Shown: one piece after another, positions 1 to 7,673 of the stretch
Numbering within the stretch: position 1 is the first letter of the stretch
Layout of the letters: the number at the start of each line of letters is the position of its first letter
DNA from: Flavobacterium phragmitis
Lineage (GTDB): Bacteria > Bacteroidota > Bacteroidia > Flavobacteriales > Flavobacteriaceae
Assembly (NCBI RefSeq): GCF_900112575.1
Contig: NZ_FOMH01000002.1
Coordinates: forward strand, 310,001 to 374,000
Direction: 5' to 3'
DNA length: 64,000 bases
The notes under the pieces: model-generated
The model's database searches: none
What the model saw: the letters and a program-made list of their open reading frames with translations, nothing else
Told to the model about the DNA's origin: nothing
Program-made: the position numbers and the translations under genes

Positions 1-59
1 GAGCTGCGGTAACAGCATCAGGAATTTTTGCAGACGTTATCCGCATTGGGAATGTATAG
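1..59 (+). CDS. thrA: Aspartokinase/homoserine dehydrogenase, 3' end (partial)
   Basis: The first 59 bases hold the last 18 codons and stop of a gene entering from the left. The readable tail, AAVTASGIFADVIRIGNV, matches the C-terminus expected of the homoserine dehydrogenase half of ThrA-type bifunctional enzymes. These catalyse the first and third committed steps from aspartate toward threonine. The neighbours thrB and thrC downstream on the same strand support a thrABC order. Only the tail is visible, so a monofunctional homoserine dehydrogenase cannot be excluded. Confidence 0.8.
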   Translation, partial: AAVTASGIFADVIRIGNV

Positions 60-60
60 C

Positions 61-237
61 CGCTAAGACACTAAGACGCTAAGTCTTTAAGTTTTTTATA
101 CTTAGCATCTTAGAAACTTAGTACCTCAGAAACTAGAAAATAAAACTTTGTGTCTTAGCGCCTTCGTGGCAAAAACTCAAAGCCTTAAAAAAATAAAACT
201 TTGTGACTTTGTGCCTTCGTGGCAAAACCAACCAAAA
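61..237. repeat. Intergenic spacer of dispersed 'ttcgtggcaaa' repeats
   Basis: The spacer between thrA and thrB is made of imperfect copies of a short motif. One orientation reads like 'cactaagacgctaag'; the other reads 'cttagcgccttcgtggcaaa' and occurs near 159 and 212. The same motif recurs in inverse orientation near 7615, 9946 and 11400. The spacer can be translated as an N-terminal extension of thrB from 148, but that extension has no homoserine-kinase character. Confidence 0.7.
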
Positions 238-1161
238 ATGAAAGAAATTAAACTATTTTGCCCAGCAACTATCGCCAACCTCTCCTGCGGATTTGACGTA
301 TTGGGACTTTGCTTAGACAATGCGGGCGATGAAATGATTGTTCGAAAAGTCGATCAAAAAGGAGTTCGAATCACTAAAATTGTCGGTGCCGATTTGCCTT
401 TGGAAACCGAGAAAAACGTTTCTGGAGTTGCGGCTTTGGCAATGCTCGAAACTTTAGACGAATTAGACTTCGGATTTGAAATCGAAATTTATAAAAACAT
501 AAAGGCCGGAAGCGGTATCGGAAGCAGTGCGGCAAGTTCTGCCGGAGCGGTTTTCGGAATAAATGAATTATTAGGAAGACCTTATTCTCGTAAAGATTTG
601 GTTCAGTTTGCGATGCAGGGCGAGAAATTGGCCAGCGGCAACGCACATGCTGACAACGTTGCTCCTGCCCTTTTAGGCGCTTTTACTTTGGTAAGAAGTT
701 ATTCGCCTTTGGATATTATTAGAATTGACAGTCCGGAAGAATTATACGCAACGGTCGTTCATCCACAAATTGAGTTAAAAACATCTGATGCCCGTTCGGT
801 TTTAAAACAAAATGTTTCCCTAAAAAGCGCCATCATGCAATGGGGAAATGTAGGCGGATTGGTCGCTGGTCTTTACACCAAAGATTACGAATTGATTGGA
901 CGTTCGCTTCACGACGAAATCGTTGAACCAGTTCGAAGCGTTTTAATTCCAGGATTTGACCAAATCAAACAAACGGCTTATGAAAACGGCGCTTTAGGTT
1001 CCGGAATTTCAGGTTCTGGTCCGTCGATTTTTGCTTTAAGCAAAGGGAAAGAAACCGCCGAAAAAATCGCAAAAGCCATGAGCGACGTGTACGAAAAAAT
1101 GAATTTACCGTATGAAATTCACGTTTCGAAAATCAATCCTGATGGTGTAAGAATTATATAA
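238..1161 (+). CDS. thrB: Homoserine kinase
   Basis: This cytosolic GHMP-family kinase phosphorylates L-homoserine with ATP to O-phosphohomoserine, the substrate of threonine synthase. Starting at the ATG at 238 gives 307 residues, the usual family length. The N-terminus MKEIKLFCPATIANLSCGFD is typical of ThrB. The GHMP ATP-binding glycine/serine loop KAGSGIGSSAASSAGA lies at about residues 89-104, and a C-terminal GSGISGSGPS motif is present. The reading frame stays open upstream to 148, but that stretch translates intergenic repeat and was excluded. Neighbours are thrA upstream and thrC downstream, so the gene sits in a threonine locus although long repeat spacers separate the genes. Confidence 0.95.
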   Translation: MKEIKLFCPATIANLSCGFDVLGLCLDNAGDEMIVRKVDQKGVRITKIVGADLPLETEKNVSGVAALAMLETLDELDFGFEIEIYKNIKAGSGIGSSAASSAGAVFGINELLGRPYSRKDLVQFAMQGEKLASGNAHADNVAPALLGAFTLVRSYSPLDIIRIDSPEELYATVVHPQIELKTSDARSVLKQNVSLKSAIMQWGNVGGLVAGLYTKDYELIGRSLHDEIVEPVRSVLIPGFDQIKQTAYENGALGSGISGSGPSIFALSKGKETAEKIAKAMSDVYEKMNLPYEIHVSKINPDGVRII

Positions 1162-1224
1162 CACAAATTTCACGAATTTACACAAATTGATTCTTGAAGT
1201 TTAAACATAAAGAAAAAACTCAAC

Positions 1225-1358
1225 GTTTGTCATTTCGAGGAACGAGACCCGAGCGATAGCGAACAGGCGAAGCAAATCACACTAGTATGTCGACAAAGAT
1301 TGGCGAATTTCTGTACGGAGTTCCGAGTGTGATTTCTCCTTACGTCGAAATGACAAAC
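1225..1358. repeat. Long inverted repeat element, copy 1
   Basis: The element begins GTTTGTCATTTCGA and ends with its reverse complement. Inside are shared blocks 'atcacact', 'gtcgacaaagattggcg' and 'agtgtgatttctcc'. The same interior and ends recur at 7674-7783, so this is a dispersed element. It lies in the 421-bp thrB-thrC gap. The rest of the gap holds a partial 'cttcgacttcgctcagcctgac' repeat near 1381 and an 'accacaaagccttgcg' type repeat near 1431-1498. ORFs read through this region are repeat artefacts. Confidence 0.8.
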
Positions 1359-1582
1359 ATGGCGTGCCATACTGTGCGGGGCTTCGACTTCGCTCAGCCT
1401 GACAAAAAATGAAATAAAAAAGAAAAAAATAACCACAAAGCCTTGCGAACATTGCGTTTTCAAAAGAAACCAATTCCTTGCGCTCTTTGCGGTTAAAAAA
1501 CACAAACCATTGGAATTTGGAATTTTAGCTCTGGGATTTACGTTCCAAAAAATCTAAAATCTAAAGTCAAAAATCTAAAATA

Positions 1583-2872
1583 ATGAAATACTACAGTTTA
1601 AACCATAATGCCCCAAAAGTTTCTTTTCAAGAAGCTGTTATACAAGGATTAGCAACTGACAAAGGATTATATTTCCCAGAAAGTATTACACCGCTTGATC
1701 CTTCTTTTTTTGAGAAAATCGAAAGTTTAAGCCACGAAGAAATTGCTTTTGAAGCGATTAAACAATTTGTTGGCGACGAAATCCCAACAGAAAAACTAAA
1801 AGAAATCATTGCCGAGACTTTAGTTTTTGATTTTCCGGTTGTGAAAGTCGAAGACGGAATCTATTCATTAGAATTATTCCACGGACCGACAATGGCATTT
1901 AAAGATGTTGGAGCGCGTTTTATGTCGCGCTGTCTGGGTTATTTCAATAAAGACAAAAAAGATTCTAAAAACACCGTTTTAGTAGCGACTTCCGGAGATA
2001 CAGGCGGAGCGGTTGCCAGCGGATTTTTAGGCGTTGACAGCGTTGATGTTGTCATTTTATATCCGTCTGGAAAAGTGAGCGATATTCAGGAAAAACAATT
2101 GACCACTTTAGGGCAAAACATAAAAGCGCTTGAAGTGGACGGCGTTTTTGACGATTGTCAGGATATGGTAAAAAAAGCGTTTTTAGATGAAACTTTAGCG
2201 CACAAAAACCTGACTTCTGCCAACTCGATTAATATTGCGCGTTGGTTGCCACAAATGTTTTATTTCTTCTTTGCTTACAAAGCGTTGAAAAGCCAAAACA
2301 AACCTTTAGTTTTCTCTTGTCCAAGCGGCAACTTCGGGAATATTTGCGCCGGAATTATGGCAAAGAAATTAGGTTTGCCAATTGAACATTTTGTAGCGTC
2401 GACAAACGTAAACGACACGGTGCCAAGATTCTTAGAAAACGGAAAATACGACCCAAAACCTTCTAAAGCAACAATCTCTAATGCTATGGACGTTGGAAAC
2501 CCAAGCAACTTTATTAGAATTCAGGAATTGTACAACAATGACTTAAAAGCTTTCGAAAAAGACTTTTCTTCTTATAGCTATACGGATGAAGAAACGCTTG
2601 AAGCGCTAAAGAAAATTTATAACACAGACGGTTACATTGCAGAACCGCACGGTGCTGTGGGTTATTTAGGTTTGAAAAAAGAACTAGAAAAACACCCTAA
2701 CGCCATTGGTATTTTCTTAGAAACAGCGCATCCTATTAAATTCTTAGATGTTGTTGAACCTGCATTAGGAATTACACTTCCTATTCCTGCTCAAATTGAG
2801 AGTGTTATTAATGAGGAGAAGGTTAGTCTGAAGATTGGGACTTATGCCGAGCTTAAGCAGTTTTTACTATAA
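1583..2872 (+). CDS. thrC: Threonine synthase
   Basis: This PLP enzyme converts O-phosphohomoserine to L-threonine in the last step of the pathway begun by thrA and thrB upstream. The 429-residue length fits the family. The N-terminal pattern MKYYSLNH...G.A.DKGLYFPE is typical. The PLP-binding lysine lies in MAFKDVG (Lys107). The phosphate-binding region includes ATSGDTGGAVASGF, and SCPSGNFGN follows later. The ATG at 1583 is the only start that keeps the conserved N-terminus. A hairpin with U-rich flanks follows the gene. Confidence 0.95.
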   Translation: MKYYSLNHNAPKVSFQEAVIQGLATDKGLYFPESITPLDPSFFEKIESLSHEEIAFEAIKQFVGDEIPTEKLKEIIAETLVFDFPVVKVEDGIYSLELFHGPTMAFKDVGARFMSRCLGYFNKDKKDSKNTVLVATSGDTGGAVASGFLGVDSVDVVILYPSGKVSDIQEKQLTTLGQNIKALEVDGVFDDCQDMVKKAFLDETLAHKNLTSANSINIARWLPQMFYFFFAYKALKSQNKPLVFSCPSGNFGNICAGIMAKKLGLPIEHFVASTNVNDTVPRFLENGKYDPKPSKATISNAMDVGNPSNFIRIQELYNNDLKAFEKDFSSYSYTDEETLEALKKIYNTDGYIAEPHGAVGYLGLKKELEKHPNAIGIFLETAHPIKFLDVVEPALGITLPIPAQIESVINEEKVSLKIGTYAELKQFLL

Positions 2873-2895
2873 TATTTTATCTTTTATCAATTTTT

Positions 2896-2942
2896 AAAGC
2901 CATAAATAATATAGAAAAACATTCTGTATTATCTGTGGCTTT
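2896..2942. terminator. Bidirectional terminator between thrC and the methyltransferase
   Basis: The arms aaagccataaataata and tattatctgtggcttt pair over 16 positions, allowing G-U pairs. They are flanked by T-rich sequence on the left and A-rich sequence on the right, so the hairpin can end both converging transcripts. Confidence 0.65.
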
Positions 2943-2961
2943 GAAAAAACTGAACTAAAGC

Positions 2962-3894
2962 TTAAAAAAGTGATGGATTCAACTCTTTTACCAGCCTTGA
3001 TTTTTCTAATCTATCATTAATTATAGGAACATAATTTTTTTCAATTTCTATTCCAATATATTCAAAACCTAATTCCTGAGCTGCTACTAAAGTGGTTCCA
3101 CTTCCTGAAAACGGATCAAAAATTATGTTTTCCTTATGCAATGGTACTAAAGTATCTACCAATTTTTTTATCAAGCCTAATGGTTTAACTGTACAATGAT
3201 CAAATTTTTCATCTTTGCCCTTACTGCTAAAATTCTCTAGTATATTAGATTGAAATGAACCATCCTCATTCACTGTCTTGAAAACTCCTACATTAGTTTT
3301 CTGTAATGTTTCCCAATAATTATTGATCAATGGTTTTTGAACTAAAATTATGGCTTCCCATTCATTTCTAAAGGCACTATGCCAACCATTCCAATCTTCA
3401 GAGTTTGACTCTCCCATTTTCTCAAGTTTCTTCTCAAGATTTAATCCTCTCGGAATACCAGAATTTCTCTTATAAACCAACAAATCTCTTGTGTAAAAGC
3501 CACTATTTTCCAAAGCTATTTGTACATGCGCAATAGATCGATTACTATTAAAAACAGCAACAGGCGCACCAGCTTTACATACTCTAAAAAGTTCATCTGT
3601 CCATAATTGACACCATTTCATATATTCCAAATCGTTATTACGATTTTTTTCGTACCATCGGGAATTTCTAACACCTCCTGCTAAGCCACTTCCATATGGA
3701 ATATTTTTAACCATCGTATTACTATCTTTAACACGCTCAGTTCTTCTTTTCACCTCTGAATCACTCCATTTGTGATCTATAAATTCATAATTATATGGAG
3801 GATCTGTTATACAGCATGCAATAGAGTTTTCAGGAAATTTTTTCATTACTTCAATACAATCCCCCTGATAAACTTTATTTGTCTCAAACTTCAT
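2962..3894 (-). CDS. DNA adenine/cytosine-N4 methyltransferase of a type II R-M system
   Basis: This amino-methyltransferase transfers methyl from SAM to a DNA base and protects host sites from the nuclease encoded just upstream. The catalytic motif DPPY is near the N-terminus (about residues 32-35). The SAM-binding motif FDPFSGSGTT is near the C-terminus (about residues 260-269). This is the beta-class order. The segment between them is the likely target-recognition region. At 310 residues it is typical for the class. Its start overlaps the stop of the nuclease gene by 4 nt (ATGA), so the two are translationally coupled. The target base (N6-A or N4-C) and recognition site cannot be read from sequence alone. 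Confidence 0.9.
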   Translation of the reverse strand: MKFETNKVYQGDCIEVMKKFPENSIACCITDPPYNYEFIDHKWSDSEVKRRTERVKDSNTMVKNIPYGSGLAGGVRNSRWYEKNRNNDLEYMKWCQLWTDELFRVCKAGAPVAVFNSNRSIAHVQIALENSGFYTRDLLVYKRNSGIPRGLNLEKKLEKMGESNSEDWNGWHSAFRNEWEAIILVQKPLINNYWETLQKTNVGVFKTVNEDGSFQSNILENFSSKGKDEKFDHCTVKPLGLIKKLVDTLVPLHKENIIFDPFSGSGTTLVAAQELGFEYIGIEIEKNYVPIINDRLEKSRLVKELNPSLF

Positions 3895-4457
3895 AATAAT
3901 CTTTTTATTTTATAAGTACCTTCTTTTTCTAATTTTAATAACCATTCTTTTAAATCAAAGTTTGTTTTGCCTTTTATATATTCAAATGTCTCATCAGAAG
4001 AATATCTAACCCATCCACCTTTATCCATTTTACTCAAAGCGGAAGGTAAATTATCAGTTCTTAAAAATAAAAATACTGGTCTATATCCTTCGTTTATCAA
4101 CATTTTACCATAAGATTCAAATCCTTTTAAAGTTTTAGAATCTCCAGATCCAACTCTATATTTAGCATCAATAGCATCATTCCCAACAAAGAAATCTACT
4201 GGTTCATCTTTTCCAAATCTTGAAGGTGGCATATAATCTTTACAAGTTGTTTCAAATAAATTTCTTAAAAGACTTTCCCAGCATTTACCTAATTCACGTC
4301 CCCAGTATTGCTTATTTTCACTTTTTAACTCCTGAGTAATTCCGAAAGCGTTCATTAGTAAATCTGTATTATCATAACTATCTACATAAATTTTTTCACT
4401 AAAATTTTCAGAATATTTATTTAATACGTCCTTAAGCTTATCTTCAACTTGTTTCAT
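3891..4457 (-). CDS. Type II restriction endonuclease, ApaLI-like
   Basis: The 188-residue protein is translated first in the R-M operon, with the methyltransferase immediately downstream. The pattern YWGRELG.CWE, then GKDEPVDFFVGNDAIDAKYR followed by VGSGDSKTLKGFESYGK, resembles what I recall of the ApaLI family (site GTGCAC). The D...DxK arrangement in VDFF...DAIDAKYR fits a PD-(D/E)XK nuclease core. Nuclease identity is also supported by the neighbours: methyltransferase downstream and an HTH gene divergent upstream. Family membership is from memory of motifs, and the site specificity is only a suggestion. Confidence 0.75.
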   Translation of the reverse strand: MKQVEDKLKDVLNKYSENFSEKIYVDSYDNTDLLMNAFGITQELKSENKQYWGRELGKCWESLLRNLFETTCKDYMPPSRFGKDEPVDFFVGNDAIDAKYRVGSGDSKTLKGFESYGKMLINEGYRPVFLFLRTDNLPSALSKMDKGGWVRYSSDETFEYIKGKTNFDLKEWLLKLEKEGTYKIKRLL

Positions 4458-4462
4458 AGTAA

Positions 4463-4486
4463 TTTCTTTGATTATTCACAAAGAAA
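4463..4486. promoter_or_regulatory. Inverted repeat over the restriction gene start (candidate operator)
   Basis: Perfect 8-bp arms TTTCTTTG (4463-4470) and CAAAGAAA (4479-4486) lie 6 bp upstream of the nuclease start codon, inside the predicted leader. The position suits an operator for the divergent HTH protein, or an mRNA hairpin that limits nuclease translation. Function is inferred. Confidence 0.45.
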
Positions 4487-4511
4487 ATCAATTACCACGA
4501 TTTTTTTCCAC

Positions 4512-4538
4512 TATCTTTGAAAAGATTATACAAATATA
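4512..4538. promoter_or_regulatory. Back-to-back -7 boxes for divergent R-M and HTH transcription
   Basis: On the plus strand TATCTTTG (4512-4519) matches TAnnTTTG and points to the HTH gene. On the minus strand CAAATATA (4531-4538) is the complement of TATATTTG and points to the R-M operon. The two cores are 11 bp apart and face opposite directions, so a protein bound here would affect both. No clear -33 TTG was found for either. Confidence 0.5.
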
Positions 4539-4571
4539 TTCAAAAGTTTCCTAATACGCAAATAATATTTC

Positions 4572-4796
4572 GTGAAAAGCAATTTAAAATATAATAGAAT
4601 TAAAATAGTTTTATTAGAACAAGAACGATCGAGTAAATGGTTATCTGAAAGAATCAACAAAGATAAATCAACTGTTTCTAGATGGTGTACAAATGATATG
4701 CAACCATCAGTTGAAACATTATTTCAAATTGCAGAAGCATTAAATGTCTCTCCCAAGGATTTATTAAATGATTTGTTCGTTCAAGAAAATTCATAA
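4572..4796 (+). CDS. HTH (Xre/Cro-type) protein, possible R-M controller
   Basis: This small 74-residue protein is essentially one helix-turn-helix domain. The recognition segment SRWCTNDMQPSVETLFQIAE is followed by a LNVSPKDLL tail, typical of Xre/Cro proteins. It starts with GTG at 4572; no ATG upstream in frame keeps the domain. It is divergent from the restriction gene, with closely spaced opposing -7 boxes and an inverted repeat between them. That is the usual layout of a controller (C) protein delaying nuclease expression. C proteins normally precede R on the same strand, so a general small regulator is also possible. Confidence 0.75.
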   Translation: MKSNLKYNRIKIVLLEQERSSKWLSERINKDKSTVSRWCTNDMQPSVETLFQIAEALNVSPKDLLNDLFVQENS

Positions 4797-4832
4797 TATC
4801 TCCGAATAGCGCTAGTAGCGATTGAAAAAAAA

Positions 4833-4945
4833 AGGAGGCTGTCTCAAAAGTAAAATCAAGCTGTTGAGAATCGCGTAAATGGAAAATTTCTCCGATAAGT
4901 ACCCAAATAAAAAAGAGGTTGTCTCGACTTTTGAGACAGCCTCCT
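4833..4945. repeat. Small element with 18-bp terminal inverted repeats, IS-end-like
   Basis: AGGAGGCTGTCTCAAAAG (4833-4850) and its exact reverse complement (4928-4945) bound a 113-bp segment with no coding capacity. The end sequence resembles termini of transposase-encoding insertion sequences, so this may be a MITE or deletion remnant. The right half also forms its own hairpin, gaggttgtctc...gagacagcctc, followed by a T-rich run, so it may act as a terminator for the HTH gene. The rest of the 345-bp gap (to 5141) shows no convincing gene. Confidence 0.6.
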
Positions 4946-5141
4946 CTCTTTTATATTTTACAGCATCTTTTAAAAACATTTATTTCTCATTCAACAATTT
5001 CTTTGCGTTCCCCGCTAAAGCGAGAATCCCGCTCGTGAATGTAAAGAAATTGAAAAACCAATTTGAACGGGCACGAGCGAGACGCTCGCGCTAGCAATAG
5101 AAACAAAGGTCTCTTCTCAATTTAATATATCTTAAAAACGG

Positions 5142-5534
5142 CTATTTCCCATTCAATAACTTCTCCAAATACTCAACCTTATCCTTTTCAGCTTGCACCA
5201 AACGTTCGTAAAGTTCAACAACTTTATCTAAAGGATTAAACGTACAATTTGTTGCAAAAATACTACCTGTCGTAACAACATTATTATTAAAACTATTAAA
5301 GTAATTGATAACGCCTTCATCTGAAAAGTTTTTAATTGCTTCAACAGAAACATCAAGAGCTTTTGCAATCTCAATTAGTTTTTTTTCATCTACAGTTTCG
5401 CTGTTTTCAATAGCCGAAATTGCCTGCTGGTTTGTTCCTAAAGCCTGCGCCAGTGCTTCCTGTTTCATATCTTTAAGCTCTCTGATACGGCTTATATTTC
5501 TGCCGATATGTTTTGGTTTTATTGCTGTACTCAT
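5142..5534 (-). CDS. HTH-type (Xre) transcriptional regulator
   Basis: The N-terminal half is a lambda-repressor-like HTH domain: IGRNISRIRELKDMKQEALA, then QQAISAIENS as recognition helix, then ALDVSVEAIKNF. The C-terminal half (about residues 70-130) has a strand-rich linker and a helix ending in VELYERLVQAEKDKVEYLEK, probably for dimerisation. The 130-residue architecture is common in Flavobacterium as a stand-alone regulator. There is no adjacent partner gene, so its targets are unknown. The -7 box lies only 4 nt before the ATG. Confidence 0.85.
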   Translation of the reverse strand: MSTAIKPKHIGRNISRIRELKDMKQEALAQALGTNQQAISAIENSETVDEKKLIEIAKALDVSVEAIKNFSDEGVINYFNSFNNNVVTTGSIFATNCTFNPLDKVVELYERLVQAEKDKVEYLEKLLNGK

Positions 5535-5538
5535 AATT

Positions 5539-5546
5539 CAAAGATA
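5539..5546 (-). promoter_or_regulatory. -7 box directly before the ATG of the HTH gene
   Basis: CAAAGATA on the plus strand is TATCTTTG on the coding strand, a TAnnTTTG match. It ends 4 nt before the start codon at 5534, so transcription would begin at or next to the ATG and the mRNA could be leaderless. No good -33 TTG is visible. Confidence 0.45.
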
Positions 5547-5684
5547 TTTAAAATTCTTAAACGAAAATTAATTTCGGTAAAAAACAGAACTGTTTTTGTA
5601 AGATACGCTTTTCATTATTTCCATAAAACATTATTTATAAGACTTCCCATTAAACAAACCAATATTTATTTACAATATTACAAA

Positions 5685-5820
5685 TGAATTGCCTCCAGCT
5701 TTAGCTGGAGGTTTGCTGTTTTCATCTCAAATTCGGCTTTAGCCAAATACCACGAAAGATTCGGCTAAAGCCATTTTCTAATACAACTTTACTCCTACAG
5801 CTAAAGCTGTAGGCAATTCA
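5685..5820. repeat. Compound palindromic repeat, 'agctttagctg' family
   Basis: Outer arms TGAATTGCC and GGCAATTCA enclose three internal palindromic units built on 'agctttagct' and 'ggctaaagcc'. It looks like a compound REP-type element in the 283-bp gap. Its right end overlaps the last codon of the methyltransferase-like gene, whose TGA (complement of 5818-5820) belongs to the repeat arm. Confidence 0.7.
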
Positions 5821-6588
5821 TTTTTTAGTTCCCAACAAATACAAAATTTTCGCAGGCCCGGATTTTACTTTTCCAACTTCCCAATTAAAATTTTCTCTGT
5901 TATTTAATTTAGAAATCAATTCGTTCATTTCATCAACAGAATAGGTTCTTAAAGACGAAACTACGCCATCCCACAAAACCAAAATCGGTACAATTGGAAT
6001 TAGATACGTAAAAATGATTCTGCCCATTTTAAACGGCCTGATAAAAGGCGTTGTCAACAGAACAGAAATCGGCGAAAGTAGCATTGCCACAATACTTGGG
6101 ACACTTCTCTCCTGCCCTTCAAAAATAGCAATCGAACTGTTCGTATCAATTGCATTTTGGAGAATCTGCTGTGCATCTTTGGGTTTGAAATGATGCAAGG
6201 ATAAAAATTGTGTCCGAAGTCCTTTTAAGTTTTCGGGAACATTTCGGGCATCTACAGACGTTTTTATGAAATCGAAATTATCCGCTTGTTTTTGAGTATG
6301 TTCGAATGCAGGAATGTTTGGAAAATAATCGGTCAGCAGAATTTTTAAATCGGGATTGTTTTTTCGTAATTCAGCGTTAAGCCAAATCAATCCACCGCCA
6401 CCGCCAGAAGCTAAATCTATAATTTGATTGGTTTGGCTTTCTTTTAAACCTTTTTCTATTATTGGAACAATTCCTCTGTACATGGCTGTTTTATTAGAAA
6501 GAAACTGCAAAAAATCAGTCATATAATTTCTAATAAACTCCGGAAGCCATTGCTGATCTTCAAACTCAAACAAATGTATTCTACTCAT
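5818..6588 (-). CDS. Class I SAM-dependent methyltransferase-like protein
   Basis: From the ATG at 6588 the protein has about 256 residues and begins MSRIHLFEFEDQQW, which I recall as the usual start of this family. An upstream in-frame ATG at 6615 would add nine residues. The segment IIDLASGGGGGLIWL resembles the glycine-rich SAM-binding motif I, and LLTDYFPNI follows as the second strand. A hydrophobic stretch near residues 170-215 (VAMLLSPISVLLTTPF and TYLIPIVPILVLWDGVV) suggests membrane association. The substrate is unknown. No operon partner is present. The stop codon lies in a repeat element. Confidence 0.65.
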   Translation of the reverse strand: MSRIHLFEFEDQQWLPEFIRNYMTDFLQFLSNKTAMYRGIVPIIEKGLKESQTNQIIDLASGGGGGLIWLNAELRKNNPDLKILLTDYFPNIPAFEHTQKQADNFDFIKTSVDARNVPENLKGLRTQFLSLHHFKPKDAQQILQNAIDTNSSIAIFEGQERSVPSIVAMLLSPISVLLTTPFIRPFKMGRIIFTYLIPIVPILVLWDGVVSSLRTYSVDEMNELISKLNNRENFNWEVGKVKSGPAKILYLLGTKK

Positions 6589-6712
6589 ACTGTATTGATT
6601 TTGTGTTTGATACAAATTTCTAGAATTTTATTTAAATATTTCCTTACATTTATAAAATTTTGAATGACAACAGAAAGGCTTAATTCGCAAATAAAAGTTT
6701 AAATCAAGAATC

Positions 6713-7006
6713 ATGGAAAGTTTTTTTCTAATAATACTGATCATGCAAATGTTATCTTACGGTGTTGTTGATTATTATAAAATAAAATACGGACGTTTGA
6801 GTGTTTTTTCTGTTTTCTTAATGCTTATTCTAATAGTTTTCCCTCTTCATTTTCGAATTGGGGAAGAAGCTGAAAAATCGGTGTTTTGTTTATATAATGC
6901 CTTTGCCTACTTTAAAATTTACTGGAATATTGGTCTGGCATTGGTTATTTCCAGTCATCTTACTTATTGTTATTTATTAAATAGAAAAAGAAAAACGGTT
7001 AAATAA
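6713..7006 (+). CDS. Small hypothetical integral membrane protein
   Basis: This 97-residue protein has three hydrophobic segments (about residues 4-20, 30-46 and 72-92) and a basic C-terminus NRKRKTVK. No motif is recognised. It is divergent from the methyltransferase-like gene, with a 124-bp AT-rich gap between them. A coding call is supported by the ATG start, the clean membrane topology and the absence of any gene on the other strand. Confidence 0.6.
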   Translation: MESFFLIILIMQMLSYGVVDYYKIKYGRLSVFSVFLMLILIVFPLHFRIGEEAEKSVFCLYNAFAYFKIYWNIGLALVISSHLTYCYLLNRKRKTVK

Positions 7007-7038
7007 AATTTGCGAATAAAACCCTTACTACTATTTTC

Positions 7039-7046
7039 TACTTTTG
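7039..7046 (+). promoter_or_regulatory. -7 box of the GNAT gene
   Basis: TACTTTTG matches TAnnTTTG. Predicted transcription start is near 7050, leaving about 50 nt of leader before the preferred ATG at 7102. No -33 TTG at proper spacing. Confidence 0.45.
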
Positions 7047-7101
7047 CAGTTCCAGAAAAAACTGGATGCAATTCAAACTAAAAATTACAGCACAGCTTAC
7101 C

Positions 7102-7608
7102 ATGATTACAAAAGCATTACGCGAAGATATTCCCGCATTGGTTACTCTTGTCAACTCAGCCTACAGAGGTGAAACGTCCAAAAAAGGCTGGACAACCGAA
7201 GCGCATTTATTAGAAGGAAAAAGAACAGACGAGCAGGAAATGACGGAAATTTTCGAAGATCCCAAAAACACGATTCTGAAATTTACGGAGAATGATAAAA
7301 TTATTGGTTCGGTTTTATTGGTTGAAAAAGGACATCAATTGTATTTAGGAATGTTAACCGTTTCGCCGGAACTTCAAAACAGCGGAATCGGGAAAAAGCT
7401 TTTGGCTGAAGCCGAAAATCATGCAAAATCTCTTGGGTTGTCAAGTATTATTATGACTGTTATTTCGGTTCGGGAAGAACTTATTGCCTGGTACAAACGC
7501 CACGGTTATGTTGATATAGGCAAAAGAGAAGCTTTTCCAGAAAGCGGTATTCATATTACGGTTTCAGAAGAGCCTTTGGAGTTTATTTATTTGGAGAAAG
7601 GGCTTTGA
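7102..7608 (+). CDS. GNAT-family N-acetyltransferase
   Basis: The 168-residue protein carries the GNAT fold. The N-terminal ITKALREDIPALVTLVNSAY is typical of small-molecule acetyltransferases. The acetyl-CoA-binding motif A is LGMLTVSPELQNSGIGKKLL (V..EQQGxG[IV]GxxLL type), followed by motif B with YKRHGYVDIGKRE. It uses acetyl-CoA to acetylate an amine; the substrate is not predictable. The frame is open from an ATG at 7066, but MITKALRED at 7102 fits the domain start better. It stands alone, followed by repeats. Confidence 0.85.
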   Translation: MITKALREDIPALVTLVNSAYRGETSKKGWTTEAHLLEGKRTDEQEMTEIFEDPKNTILKFTENDKIIGSVLLVEKGHQLYLGMLTVSPELQNSGIGKKLLAEAENHAKSLGLSSIIMTVISVREELIAWYKRHGYVDIGKREAFPESGIHITVSEEPLEFIYLEKGL

Positions 7609-7673
7609 TTTTTTTGCCACGAAGGCGCTAAGGCACTAAGTTTTTTTCTTTTTTAATAATCTCGTTCTTAATA

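Noticed and set aside
148..237. N-terminal extension of homoserine kinase from the ATG at 148
   Set aside because: It translates the intergenic repeat and lies before the family-typical MKEIKLFCPATIANL start at 238.
1225..1358. CRISPR array or tRNA from the palindromic spacers
   Set aside because: Only single inverted repeats are seen, no regular spacers and no cloverleaf.
1230..1505. Minus-strand ORFs of 91 and 73 residues in the thrB-thrC gap
   Set aside because: They run through the inverted repeat and have no protein-like composition.
3891..4457. Nuclease gene as a DNA-binding regulator
   Set aside because: No HTH pattern, and the D...DxK core with the coupled methyltransferase favours a restriction nuclease.
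4879..5094. 71-residue plus-strand ORF
   Set aside because: It crosses the IS-end-like repeat, with no RBS, promoter or domain.
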